A stretch of DNA of 53,595 nt, taken from contig JAFLCT010000004.1 of the NCBI GenBank assembly GCA_017302335.1, positions 1 to 53,595 of the forward strand. Direction: 5' to 3'. The stretch is from Caulobacterales bacterium (GTDB taxonomy: Bacteria; Pseudomonadota; Alphaproteobacteria; Caulobacterales; Caulobacteraceae). The notes below the pieces were generated by a model. That model was given only the letters and a program-made list of their open reading frames with translations, made no database searches and was not told the origin of the DNA. Shown here one piece after another: positions 9,456 to 18,785 of the stretch. The position numbers were made by a program, and so were the translations under genes. Each line of letters starts with the position of its first letter. Position 1 is the stretch's first letter.

Positions 9456-9995
9456 TCAGGGGTCGGGCCAACGATCCGTGGGCAACTGGGCTTCTATCAA
9501 CGCGACGCGTTCGACTTCCAGCGCGGCGTCGGTAAGGCTTCGAGCCGATGCCTGGGTGCGTCTTGCATCAATCCACACCCGCAATTTGACCCGTTGGCCG
9601 CCGATGGTGAACACGAGCGTGCTGTCGCTGACGCGATGCCCCTTGAAACCATTGCCGTCCCTGCGGAAAGAGGCCGCCAACATGGCGAAGCCCTCCGGCG
9701 CGACGAGGGTGTAGCTCTCGCTGCGATAGCCGCTGCTCGATGTGACGCTTCCGCTCTTGGTCCCCGTTATTTCCTCGACCCCGTAAGCCTGCATCAATTG
9801 TTCGTCAGCCTGTCTGAACCGTTTGCGGACCCGTTCAAGCAGTTGGCGCAGAGCCTCGTCCGAGCCGCGGTTCGGGTCGGACTGATAGTCTCGATACAGT
9901 TCGAAGATGACGCCTCGCAGCCAGCGGACATCCAGATCCCCTGGCGGCGTCTTTTGGCTCCAGTTTGAGTGCAGATGCTCAAATGAAATCGGCAA
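9456..9995 (-). CDS. Hypothetical protein, no family recognised
   Basis: A predicted 179-residue soluble protein that I do not recognise. The N-terminal ~75 residues are charged and probably helical (LRQLLERVRKRFRQADEQLMQ). The middle is Ser/Thr/Gly-rich (TGTKSGSVTSSSGYRSESY) and the C-terminal part looks like beta strands (LVFTIGGQRVKLRVWIDARR). No signal peptide, membrane helix or cysteine is present. The start is a TTG at 9995 with a purine-rich site (GGGAGA) upstream; no in-frame ATG is available nearby. The gene is less GC-biased at third positions than its neighbours, which may mean recent acquisition. Confidence 0.65.
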   Translation of the reverse strand: MPISFEHLHSNWSQKTPPGDLDVRWLRGVIFELYRDYQSDPNRGSDEALRQLLERVRKRFRQADEQLMQAYGVEEITGTKSGSVTSSSGYRSESYTLVAPEGFAMLAASFRRDGNGFKGHRVSDSTLVFTIGGQRVKLRVWIDARRTQASARSLTDAALEVERVALIEAQLPTDRWPDP

Positions 9996-10138
9996 TATCC
10001 CGTCTCCCGCTGCGACGCCCTATGTATCATTGGTATGCGGCGATGAGTCGAGCGTCGGATCGCCGCGTTGCTCCGCCGCCGCAACAATGATAGACGCCGC
10101 CGCTTGATCGGCGTGCCCGCGCCTATATGTAAGCCGCC

Positions 10139-10564
10139 ATGCTCCAGACCATTCTCCTTGTCGCCATGATCCTCGTCTCGATCGCCCTGACCGGGGTGAT
10201 CCTGCTGCAACGTTCCGAAGGCGGCGCCTTGGGCATGGGCGGCGGGCCGTCGGGCTTCATGACGGCGCGCGGCGCCGGCAATCTGCTGACGCGGGCGACC
10301 TCGATCCTGGCGACCCTGTTCTTCCTCCTGGCCATCGGCCTGACGGTGTCGGGCAACATGACCCGAGCCAATCGTTCGGTCGTGGATGCGGACGCCGTCG
10401 GCAAGCTGGCCCTGGGCGACGAAGCCCCGGCCGCCGCCGCGCCTCAGCAGCCCGCCCCGGCGGCTCCGGCCCAAAACGCCGCGCCGTCGCTGGAGGACCT
10501 GGAAGCGAGCCTGCCGGCCGCCGCTTCCGCCCCGGCGTCTTCGTCGACCCAGCCGCAGCAATAA
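10139..10564 (+). CDS. secG: Preprotein translocase subunit SecG
   Basis: A 141-residue inner-membrane subunit of SecYEG. Two hydrophobic helices are visible (ILLVAMILVSIALTGVILLQ, then ILATLFFLLAIGLTVSG), linked by the conserved cytoplasmic loop RSEGGALGMGGGPSGFMTARG. The tail is long, Ala/Pro-rich and low-complexity, as is usual in alphaproteobacterial SecG. It sits between tpiA and pyrG. A GC-rich hairpin just after the stop could end transcription. Confidence 0.95.
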   Translation: MLQTILLVAMILVSIALTGVILLQRSEGGALGMGGGPSGFMTARGAGNLLTRATSILATLFFLLAIGLTVSGNMTRANRSVVDADAVGKLALGDEAPAAAAPQQPAPAAPAQNAAPSLEDLEASLPAAASAPASSSTQPQQ

Positions 10565-10570
10565 GGGATG

Positions 10571-10592
10571 AGCCGGGCGGTTATCCCCGGCT
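10571..10592 (+). terminator. Candidate terminator hairpin after secG
   Basis: A 7-base perfect stem (AGCCGGG at 10571-10577 pairing with CCCGGCT at 10586-10592) with an 8-base loop starts 6 bases after the secG stop. It is followed by a pyrimidine-rich stretch (TCCTCTCC) rather than a clean T run, so intrinsic termination is only likely. Confidence 0.45.
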
Positions 10593-10625
10593 TCCTCTCC
10601 CGCCCTCAAAGTCTTCAGCGTTCGG

Positions 10626-10640
10626 CCGCCGAATCGGCGG
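10626..10640 (+). promoter_or_regulatory. Hairpin with a GAATC (CcrM-type) site in the pyrG leader
   Basis: CCGCCG (10626-10631) and CGGCGG (10635-10640) form a compact hairpin with an AAT loop, ending 14 bases before the pyrG ATG. The loop and closing bases spell GAATC, which matches the GANTC target of the cell-cycle methyltransferase CcrM of Caulobacterales. Whether the hairpin or the methylation site affects pyrG expression is unknown. Confidence 0.3.
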
Positions 10641-10648
10641 TAGGGTGA

Positions 10649-12304
<1,656 letters not shown>

Positions 12305-12307
12305 CGG

Positions 12308-14362
12308 TCAGATCCCGGCCAGCCCCGGGTCGCCTTCCAGCAGTTCCTGCCTGAGTTCAGGCCGCTCTCCCGGCCGCCATAACGAGACGCGGTGCGCCAT
12401 GCGGTAGACTAGGGGGCCGCCGTCCTCGCCCTCGGCCCGTTCCAGCGGAACGGGAATACAGACGAATTCGGTCTCCAGCTCGTCAGGGGTCGCTCGCACC
12501 GTCGTATAGCCGTGACCGTTGGGGTCCATGAACTTGAGGTGGGGCGCCAACTCGGGGTTGCTCGCCGCCAGAGCCTGCTCGCGGTCGTGGGTCTGTTGCA
12601 GGACGAACGACGATCGGACGCCGTGCCTCAGGCTCAGCCCATAGGTGCTCTCCATCGTGCCGTCAGGCTTGTCGTGCAGGTTGACGAACCGGAGCGGCCG
12701 GTCTTTGGGCATGGTCAGGGCTTCGACCTCTCCGGCGCCCTGAGCCGAGATCGAACCGGTGATGAACTCCACCCCAACCGGGTCGAAGTCGCGCGGCGGC
12801 AGGGTCTTGCTGGCATAACCGGCCCAGAAGGCGTGCCGGTCGCCGGCCACGATGGCGAAGCCGGTGATGCCTTCTTGGCGGATCATGTCGAAAATCTCGC
12901 CATGCTCCAGGGCGAAGGGACCAGTCTGGTAGCCGTAGCCCGCGCCCGTCGGCCAGAAGTCGGACAGGGCCTCAGGCAGATTCTGGGGGTCCATACGCCG
13001 CGCCAGCGTGCCGAAGGAGTGGCCCCAGATCTTCCACGGCGCCTGGGCCGAGCGCAACCGATCCTTGAACCAGGCCATCTGTTCGAGACCCAGATAGGCC
13101 TCCGGCACGGCGTCCTTGTTCGGATTGGGATAGTCGACCTCTCCGATCCGAATGGCGTCCGGCGGCGAGGCCCCATTAGCCTCGCGGCCCATATCCAGAA
13201 TCTCGAAGGCCTCTTCGGGAATGGCCCCGAACTTGATCCGCGGCAGACCGGCGTAATCCCCGCCGGGCGAGGTGTAGGACCGGTTGTCGGTCAGGATCAT
13301 GTCCACGTTCCGGCCGTATCGGAACGCGCGCTGGATCTGCAGAGCCTTGATGGCCGCCAGATTGTTCGGCTCCAGACCCGTGCCTCGCGGATCGAATTCC
13401 TCGACCGGCCTGTTCTCGACGGCGGGCGCCTCGAACACATCTCCGCCCCCCGGCTTTCGCACCCGGGCGGGCTGATACTCATACCAGGCTTGGCTTGCCG
13501 CGACCTTCAGCTTCTGGGCCGGACGGATCTCGCCGTTGATGATCTGTTGGCTCTGATACGAACGCCAGTTGAACTCGTGGTTGTCCCAGACGGGCACGAA
13601 AGGCCATTGAGCGCGGGCGTCCTGAAGATCGGGATCGCTCAGATAGCCGCGATAGGCGGTGCGATAGTCTTCCAGATCCACCGGGATGTGGAACGCGGTG
13701 ACCTTCTCGCCTGTGGGATAGCGCACGATGTCGCGCAGACGCCGCCCGCGTTCCATGCCGTTGGGGCTTTCCTCCGGGTACCAGACCAGTTCGTAGATGA
13801 AGTCGCCCAGATGCAGGACGAAGCCGATCTGTTCGTCGCGCGGGCGGCGCGCGTCTTCGAAGATCATGCGGCGATAGGCGTTCATGGCGCCCTGGGTGAC
13901 GTCCTGACAACTGACGAAGGCGAACGTCGTCGGTCGGGGGTCGTCGTCCGCGGGAGCGGTCACGGTGCGGCCGACCCGGCTGGTGTTCCCCGCCTCATCG
14001 ACGAAGCGGTACCAGTACTCGCGCCTCGGTCTCAGACCCGCGGCCAGGAAGCGGCAGGTCCAGTCCGTCGCGGCGGTGACTTCGACATCTCCACGGGCGA
14101 TCAGGTTTCGGAAGCCGGAATCGTCAGCGACCTCGACCGCCAGACGATGCGTCGCCGCGTCGGCGTCCGGCGCGCGGCGCGTCCACAGCATGACGCTGTC
14201 CGGGCGTGGATCGCCCGAGGCGACGCCTTGGGGATACAGGTCGCGGCGCTCGGTTCGCACGGCGGCCAGCGTCGGGACCGCCCTGGTCCCAAACGCCAGA
14301 GCCGCGCCGAGAGCCGCGGCCTGAACGGCGAATGCGCGCCGCGACAGTCCAATCTCGTCCAT
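12308..14362 (-). CDS. phoD: PhoD-family alkaline phosphatase / phosphodiesterase, Tat-exported
   Basis: A 684-residue secreted phosphoesterase. The N-terminus has a twin-arginine signal (LSRRAFAVQAAALGAALAFG), then the PhoD N-terminal beta domain (YPQGVASGDPRPDSVMLWTRR). The metallophosphatase core carries TFAFVSCQDVTQGAMNAYRR near residue 147, LHLGDFIYELVWYPE near 187, VPVWDNHEFNWRSY near 261 and AIVAGDRHAFWAGY near 501. PhoD enzymes use Fe/Ca to release phosphate from phosphomonoesters or diesters in the periplasm or outside the cell. Pho-regulon control is typical of the family, but I saw no clear PHO box upstream. The long C-terminal extension is ordinary for this subgroup. Confidence 0.92.
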   Translation of the reverse strand: MDEIGLSRRAFAVQAAALGAALAFGTRAVPTLAAVRTERRDLYPQGVASGDPRPDSVMLWTRRAPDADAATHRLAVEVADDSGFRNLIARGDVEVTAATDWTCRFLAAGLRPRREYWYRFVDEAGNTSRVGRTVTAPADDDPRPTTFAFVSCQDVTQGAMNAYRRMIFEDARRPRDEQIGFVLHLGDFIYELVWYPEESPNGMERGRRLRDIVRYPTGEKVTAFHIPVDLEDYRTAYRGYLSDPDLQDARAQWPFVPVWDNHEFNWRSYQSQQIINGEIRPAQKLKVAASQAWYEYQPARVRKPGGGDVFEAPAVENRPVEEFDPRGTGLEPNNLAAIKALQIQRAFRYGRNVDMILTDNRSYTSPGGDYAGLPRIKFGAIPEEAFEILDMGREANGASPPDAIRIGEVDYPNPNKDAVPEAYLGLEQMAWFKDRLRSAQAPWKIWGHSFGTLARRMDPQNLPEALSDFWPTGAGYGYQTGPFALEHGEIFDMIRQEGITGFAIVAGDRHAFWAGYASKTLPPRDFDPVGVEFITGSISAQGAGEVEALTMPKDRPLRFVNLHDKPDGTMESTYGLSLRHGVRSSFVLQQTHDREQALAASNPELAPHLKFMDPNGHGYTTVRATPDELETEFVCIPVPLERAEGEDGGPLVYRMAHRVSLWRPGERPELRQELLEGDPGLAGI

Positions 14363-14389
14363 GAGCCTCGCCTCACAAATGCAACGCCC

Positions 14390-14442
14390 GTCAGGGAGCG
14401 ACGGCGCCCTGACCTCGCGATCCAGTACGATAGTCCGTATCG
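14390..14442. promoter_or_regulatory. Inverted repeats in the phoD upstream region
   Basis: The 157-base gap upstream of phoD holds two small inverted repeats: GTCAGGG/CCCTGAC at 14390-14396 and 14407-14413, and CGATA/TATCG at 14428-14432 and 14438-14442. Either could be an operator for phoD, or part of the end of the SDR transcript from the right. No regulator can be named. Confidence 0.25.
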
Positions 14443-14519
14443 CACGTTCGTCTAGAGGCGTCGTGAAAGTCGTCGGCTTGCGGTGCGCGGCCGCCCCGTT
14501 GGACGCTCAGCCGTTCAGC

Positions 14520-15347
14520 CTACATCTGGCTCTTGATCAGCCGGTCGAAGATGCGGTCGCCCAGCCATTTGCGCACGCCGATCATCAACTTCGCATAGCG
14601 GCCGACGGCATAGCGGGTCTTGGGCCTGCGCGCCTTCACCGCGTCGCCCACCACATCGGCGATGACCCTGGGGTCCGTGCCTCGACCCTGGCCGTAGCTT
14701 CGGTTCATGGCGCGGGCGACGCCCTCGGCCATCTGGCCATAGGCGCCTCCGCCCGACCGTTCGAGCAGGCCGTTGGACGCCGCGTCGCCGAAACCGGTCT
14801 CGATCAGGCCCGGCTCGATCACCACGACGCGAACGCCGAACGGTTCGACCTCCAGCCGCAGACTGTCCGACCAGCCTTCCAGCGCGTGTTTGGTGGCGTG
14901 ATACCAGGCGCCGAGCAGGGTGTAGATCTTGCCGCCCATCGAGGTGATGTTGACGATGGTCCCCGCACGGCGCGCCCGCATCGTCGGCAGCAGAAGCTGG
15001 GTCAGCCGCGCCGGGCCGAAGACGTTGACCTCGAACTGATAGCGCGCTTCGTCCAGCGGGATTTCTTCGACCGGGCCGTACAGTCCGTATCCGGCGTTGT
15101 TGACCAGCACATCGACGCCGCCCGACCGCTCGGTGATGGCCGCGACCGCCGCGACGATGTCTTCGTCCTTGGAGATGTCCATGCGCAACGGCACGGCGCC
15201 GCGCTGGGCCAGGTCGGCCATCCGGTCGATGTTGCGTGCGGCCACATAGACCAGATAGCCGTCGGCGATCAGCCGTTCTGCGATGCACTTGCCCATGCCG
15301 GATGACGCGCCGGTGACCAGGGCGACGGGTTGAGGCTTGCTTGTCAT
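14520..15347 (-). CDS. Short-chain dehydrogenase/reductase (SDR)
   Basis: A 275-residue classical SDR with a Rossmann fold. The cofactor loop is TGASSGMGKCIAERL (residues ~13-27). NNAGYGLYGPVEE near residue 85 is the family NNAG motif. The catalytic Tyr-x-x-x-Lys is YHATKHAL near residue 148, preceded by the Ser-containing strand IVNITSMGGK. The region after Tyr (PFGVRVVVIEPGLIETGF) fits members that act on lipophilic alcohols or ketones, but the substrate cannot be assigned. It starts 24 bases after the 3' end of tRNA-Ser on the same strand and may share its transcript. Confidence 0.9.
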   Translation of the reverse strand: MTSKPQPVALVTGASSGMGKCIAERLIADGYLVYVAARNIDRMADLAQRGAVPLRMDISKDEDIVAAVAAITERSGGVDVLVNNAGYGLYGPVEEIPLDEARYQFEVNVFGPARLTQLLLPTMRARRAGTIVNITSMGGKIYTLLGAWYHATKHALEGWSDSLRLEVEPFGVRVVVIEPGLIETGFGDAASNGLLERSGGGAYGQMAEGVARAMNRSYGQGRGTDPRVIADVVGDAVKARRPKTRYAVGRYAKLMIGVRKWLGDRIFDRLIKSQM

Positions 15348-15371
15348 GGGATGCGCCTCTCGCGCTTAGAG

Positions 15372-15461
15372 TGGCGGACAGGGTGGGATTCGAACCCACG
15401 GTGGGCTTCCACCCACGGCGGTTTTCAAGACCGCTGCCTTAAACCACTCGGCCACCTGTCC
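15372..15461 (-). tRNA. tRNA-Ser (anticodon TGA)
   Basis: A 90-nucleotide class II tRNA is readable on the minus strand. The acceptor stem is GGACAGG pairing with CCTGTCC, followed by discriminator G and an encoded CCA (15372-15374). The anticodon TGA is the complement of 15425-15427, in loop CTTGAAA. A long variable arm (GTGGGTGGAAGCCCAC) is typical of serine tRNA, and the T loop reads GGTTCGAATCC. It reads UCA and related serine codons. It lies between rlpA (divergent) and the SDR gene. Confidence 0.97.
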
Positions 15462-15546
15462 ACACGCCTGACGACGCGGGCAGGGGACATAGCAGGACAA
15501 TGCCGCGTTAACCAAAGCGGAAATCTCATGCGCGCATCATCGACGC

Positions 15547-16347
15547 ATGAATGGACCTGCGCGCGGCGTTCGGGGGTGGCGCGGCCTGGCCGTGATTGGT
15601 CTGGCCCTGACCTCGGCCGCCTGCGCCAGCGTGGGGGGAGGGACGACGCCGACACGGGGCGCGACGGTCCCCACGGTGTCCGATCCGGCTCCGATCGTCG
15701 GCGGGACTATGCGCCCCTATCAGGTGCGCGGTCGCTGGTACCGGCCCGAGGAACAGCCGAACTATGACGAGGTCGGCATGGCCTCTTGGTACGGCGACCA
15801 GTTCAACGGGCGGCCGACGGCGACCGGCGAGATCTTCGATATGCACGCCCTGACGGCGGCGCATAAGACCCTGCCTCTGCCCGGCCTGATCGAGGTCACC
15901 AACACGGCCAACGGGCGCCGTGTCGTGTTGCGGGTCAACGACCGGGGACCGTTCGTGGACGACCGAATCCTGGATCTGTCGCGCGGCGCGGCTCAGGAAT
16001 TGGGCCTGTTGCAGGCCGGTGTGGGCCAGGTGCGGGTGCGGTATCTGGGCCGGGCGCCCCGACTGGGCGGCGGACGTCCGCTTCAGATCGCCGAGACCCA
16101 GAGCGTCCCGTCCCCGCCCGTCGCCGAGCCAAGCCGCTTCTGGGTTCAGGCGGGAAGCTTCCCCGACGGCGACCGCGCGCGGCGGGTCGCCGAGACCCTG
16201 GGGCGGTCGGCCCGCGTCGATGACGAGCCAGGGGGACGGTTTCGCGTGATGATGGGTCCCTGGCCCGACGCCAATGCGGCGGAGCGCGCGCGCCAGGCGG
16301 CCATCGCCTATGGCTATGTCGACGCCGTGCTGATTTCCGGCGGCTGA
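15547..16347 (+). CDS. rlpA: RlpA-like septal lipoprotein (DPBB plus SPOR)
   Basis: A 266-residue predicted lipoprotein. The N-terminus has basic residues, a hydrophobic stretch and a lipobox-like TSAAC ending near Cys26. A double-psi beta-barrel (GMASWYGDQFNGRPTATGE to VLRVNDRGPFVDDRILDLS, residues ~77-150) is the RlpA domain, with the conserved His in LTAAHKTLPLP and Asp in VNDRGPF. A SPOR domain closes the protein (FWVQAGSFPDGDRARRVAETL, residues ~198-266). In characterised homologues this architecture binds denuded septal glycan and cleaves it during daughter-cell separation. No strong ribosome site precedes the ATG, so the start is moderately sure. Confidence 0.9.
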   Translation: MNGPARGVRGWRGLAVIGLALTSAACASVGGGTTPTRGATVPTVSDPAPIVGGTMRPYQVRGRWYRPEEQPNYDEVGMASWYGDQFNGRPTATGEIFDMHALTAAHKTLPLPGLIEVTNTANGRRVVLRVNDRGPFVDDRILDLSRGAAQELGLLQAGVGQVRVRYLGRAPRLGGGRPLQIAETQSVPSPPVAEPSRFWVQAGSFPDGDRARRVAETLGRSARVDDEPGGRFRVMMGPWPDANAAERARQAAIAYGYVDAVLISGG

Positions 16348-16396
16348 GACCGCCTGCGCCCTTGGCGGGGGGCGGGCGGATCGCCATTGTGATGCG

Positions 16397-17023
16397 GTGA
16401 CTCGCGGCAAGTTCATCACCCTGGAAGGCGGCGAAGGCGCCGGCAAGACGACACAGGCCGTGCGCCTGGTCGAGCGTCTGCGCGAACGCGGCATCGAGAC
16501 GATCCGCACCCGCGAACCCGGCGGCAGCCCCGGCGCCGAGGCCATTCGCAACCTGGTCGTCTCGGGCGAGACCGAGGCCTGGTCGCCGATGACCGAGACC
16601 CTGTTGATGTACGCCGCGCGTTCGGACCATCTGGAGCGGACCATTCGTCCGGCGCTGGAGGGCGGGCGCTGGGTCGTGTGCGACCGCTTCGCCGACTCCA
16701 GCCGCGCCTATCAGGGCGCTGGCGGCGGCGTCGCGCCCGGCGTCATCGAGGCGATCGACGCCGCCGTGGTCGGCGCCGACCAACCAGATCTGACCTTGGT
16801 CTTCGACCTGCCGGTCGAGGTGGGGCTTGAACGGGCCTTCGGGCGAGGCCTGTTCGAGACGCGGTTCGAGACCAAGGGTCTGGCCTTCCATCAACGATTG
16901 CGCGACGGCTTCGCCGACATCGCCCGACGCCATCCCGAACGCTGCGTCATGATCGACGCCGACGCCGACCCGGAAACCGTCGAGGCGCGCCTGTGGGCCA
17001 CGGTGGAGGCGCGGCTGCTGTGA
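16397..17023 (+). CDS. tmk: Thymidylate kinase
   Basis: A 208-residue P-loop kinase making dTDP from dTMP. The P-loop is GGEGAGKTTQAVRLVERL (residues ~11-28). TREPGGSPGAEAIR near residue 37 is the DR(E)P-type substrate motif, and VCDRFADSSRAYQGAGGG near 94 is the TMK signature. The initiation codon is a GTG at 16397 (VTRGKFITLEGGEGAG). It overlaps holB by 3-4 bases (GTGA), in the common tmk-holB-tatD order that links dNTP supply, replication and nuclease genes. Confidence 0.96.
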   Translation: MTRGKFITLEGGEGAGKTTQAVRLVERLRERGIETIRTREPGGSPGAEAIRNLVVSGETEAWSPMTETLLMYAARSDHLERTIRPALEGGRWVVCDRFADSSRAYQGAGGGVAPGVIEAIDAAVVGADQPDLTLVFDLPVEVGLERAFGRGLFETRFETKGLAFHQRLRDGFADIARRHPERCVMIDADADPETVEARLWATVEARLL

Positions 17024-18003
17024 CCGATCATCCGCGCGACCGCTTCGACCTTATGCCCGACACGGCCGCGGAAACCGCCTTCGTCGAGGCCTTGGAACGC
17101 GGGCGGCTGCACCACGCCTGGCTGCTGTGCGGACCCGAGGGCGTCGGCAAGGCCAGTTTCGCCTATCGCGCCGCCCGGCGGTTGTTGGGCGCAGCGCCCG
17201 ATCCCGTGCGGGGTCCCTTGGGAGCGCGGCCCGACGATCCGGTCAGTCGGCTGGTCTCGGCGCAATCCCATCCCGATCTGCTGGTGCTGGAGCGGCTGGT
17301 CGAGGGCGGCAAGACCAAGCGCAACATCTCGGTCGATCAGGCGCGCGACCTGCCCGAATTCTTCGCCAAAAGCCCCTCGCGGGCGCGGCATCGGGTGGCG
17401 ATCATCGATGCTGCGGACGATTTGAATTTGAATGCAGCCAATGCCTTGTTGAAGGTTCTTGAGGAACCGCCTGAGCGCGGCGTTCTGCTGCTGGTGACTC
17501 ATGCGCCGGGCCGTCTGTTGGCGACCATTCGTTCTCGCTGCCGGCGTCTGGCCTTTCCGGTCTGGAGCGAGGACCGATTGGCCGATTTGATCGCACGGCG
17601 CACGGGCGTGGTCGGCGAGGCGGGGCGACGCGCCGCCGCCATGGCGGGCGGATCACCCGGCCGCGCCCTGGCCCTGGCCGAAGGTCCGGTGGTCGAGGCT
17701 GACGAACTGGCCCGCGCCTGGGTTGCGGCGGAGACCGTGGACCGGGCCGAACAACTGGCCGTCATCGACGGGTTTCGCGGCGCCGAGGGTCAGGCCCGGT
17801 TCGATATGCTGATGGCGCGCCTCATCGCGGCGGTGCGCGAGCGGGCGCTGGAGGCCGGGCCAGGGCAGGGGAGCCGTTGGGCCGAACTGTGGACCCGCCT
17901 GTCGGACCTGCCCGACCGAGCCTCGGGGCTGAACCTCGACAAGGGCGACGTGCTGTCGGGCGCCTTGGCCGATCTGGCGCGGACCAAGGCGGCCGTATGC
18001 TGA
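17020..18003 (+). CDS. holB: DNA polymerase III subunit delta'
   Basis: A ~327-residue clamp-loader subunit. An N-terminal P-loop-like motif is present (LLCGPEGVGKASFAYRAARRLLG), as is the conserved segment IIDAADDLNLNAANALLKVLEEPPERG, followed by sensor-type LLVTHAPGRLLATIRSRCRRL. With DnaX and HolA it would load the beta clamp. The GTG at 17020 overlaps the tmk stop; an ATG at 17053 is an alternative start. The stretch around 17405-17470, coding the conserved DAADDLNLNAANALLKVLEEP, is unusually AT-rich for this genome. The end overlaps tatD by 7 bases. Confidence 0.9.
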   Translation: MTDHPRDRFDLMPDTAAETAFVEALERGRLHHAWLLCGPEGVGKASFAYRAARRLLGAAPDPVRGPLGARPDDPVSRLVSAQSHPDLLVLERLVEGGKTKRNISVDQARDLPEFFAKSPSRARHRVAIIDAADDLNLNAANALLKVLEEPPERGVLLLVTHAPGRLLATIRSRCRRLAFPVWSEDRLADLIARRTGVVGEAGRRAAAMAGGSPGRALALAEGPVVEADELARAWVAAETVDRAEQLAVIDGFRGAEGQARFDMLMARLIAAVRERALEAGPGQGSRWAELWTRLSDLPDRASGLNLDKGDVLSGALADLARTKAAVC

Positions 18004-18782
18004 TCGACAGCCACGTCAATCTGCACGCGCCTCAGTTCGACGAGGATCGCGACGCCGTCATCGCCCGCGCCCGCGACGCCGGGGTGCGGCTGATGGTCGA
18101 GATCTCTGATCGGCTGACCACCTTCGAGGCGACCCACGCCCTGGCCATGGCGCACGACGACATCTGGTGCACGGTCGGCGTTCACCCGCACGAGGCTAAG
18201 GATGCGGAGACTCTCACCGCGGCCGAGCTGCTGACGCTGGCCGAGCGGCCGCGCGTGGTCGGGATCGGCGAATGCGGCCTGGACTTCCACTATGACCTCA
18301 GCCCGCGCGACGTGCAGGCCCGGGTGTTTCGCCGACATATTGCGGCGGCCCGTGAAAGCGGTCTGCCGCTGGTGGTGCACACCCGCGAGGCCGACGCCGT
18401 CATGGCGGAAATTCTCAAGGCGGAAATGGCCGAGGGACCATTTCGATTGCTCATGCATTGCTACACGAGCGGCCCTGAACTTGCGAAGATCGCAGCGGAA
18501 ATTGGAGCCTGGTTCTCGGTCTCGGGCATCGCCACCTTCAAGGCCGCCGAGGAGGTTCGGGCCATTATCCGCGATATGCCGGCCGACCGGATCATCGTCG
18601 AGACGGACTGCCCCTATCTGGCGCCGGTTCCGCATCGCGGGCGGCGCAACGAACCCGCCTATGTCGGCTTGGTGCTGGACAAGCTGGCCGAGATTCGGGG
18701 CTGGAGCCGGGAGGAGACGGATCGGCGCACGACCGACGCCTTCTTCGCCCTGTTCAACCGCATCCCGCGACCGACGGACTGA
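17997..18782 (+). CDS. tatD: TatD-family metal-dependent DNase
   Basis: A 261-residue TIM-barrel hydrolase. The start MLIDSHVNLHAPQF at 17997 overlaps the holB stop. Family motifs: GVHPHEA near residue 62, GIGECGLDFHYD near 88, VVHTREA near 125, LMHCYTSG near 150 and ETDCPYLAPVPHRGRRNEP near 201. TatD proteins are usually metal-dependent exonucleases or deoxyribonucleases. The N-terminal metal motif is normally HxH; here it reads His6-Val-Asn8, so one ligand is replaced. Remaining metal ligands look intact. Confidence 0.93.
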   Translation: MLIDSHVNLHAPQFDEDRDAVIARARDAGVRLMVEISDRLTTFEATHALAMAHDDIWCTVGVHPHEAKDAETLTAAELLTLAERPRVVGIGECGLDFHYDLSPRDVQARVFRRHIAAARESGLPLVVHTREADAVMAEILKAEMAEGPFRLLMHCYTSGPELAKIAAEIGAWFSVSGIATFKAAEEVRAIIRDMPADRIIVETDCPYLAPVPHRGRRNEPAYVGLVLDKLAEIRGWSREETDRRTTDAFFALFNRIPRPTD

Positions 18783-18785
18783 GCC

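Noticed and set aside
15372-15461. tRNA-Ser as an integration (att) site for the adjacent SDR gene
   Set aside because: No repeat of the tRNA 3' end and no integrase were found; the SDR gene has normal composition.
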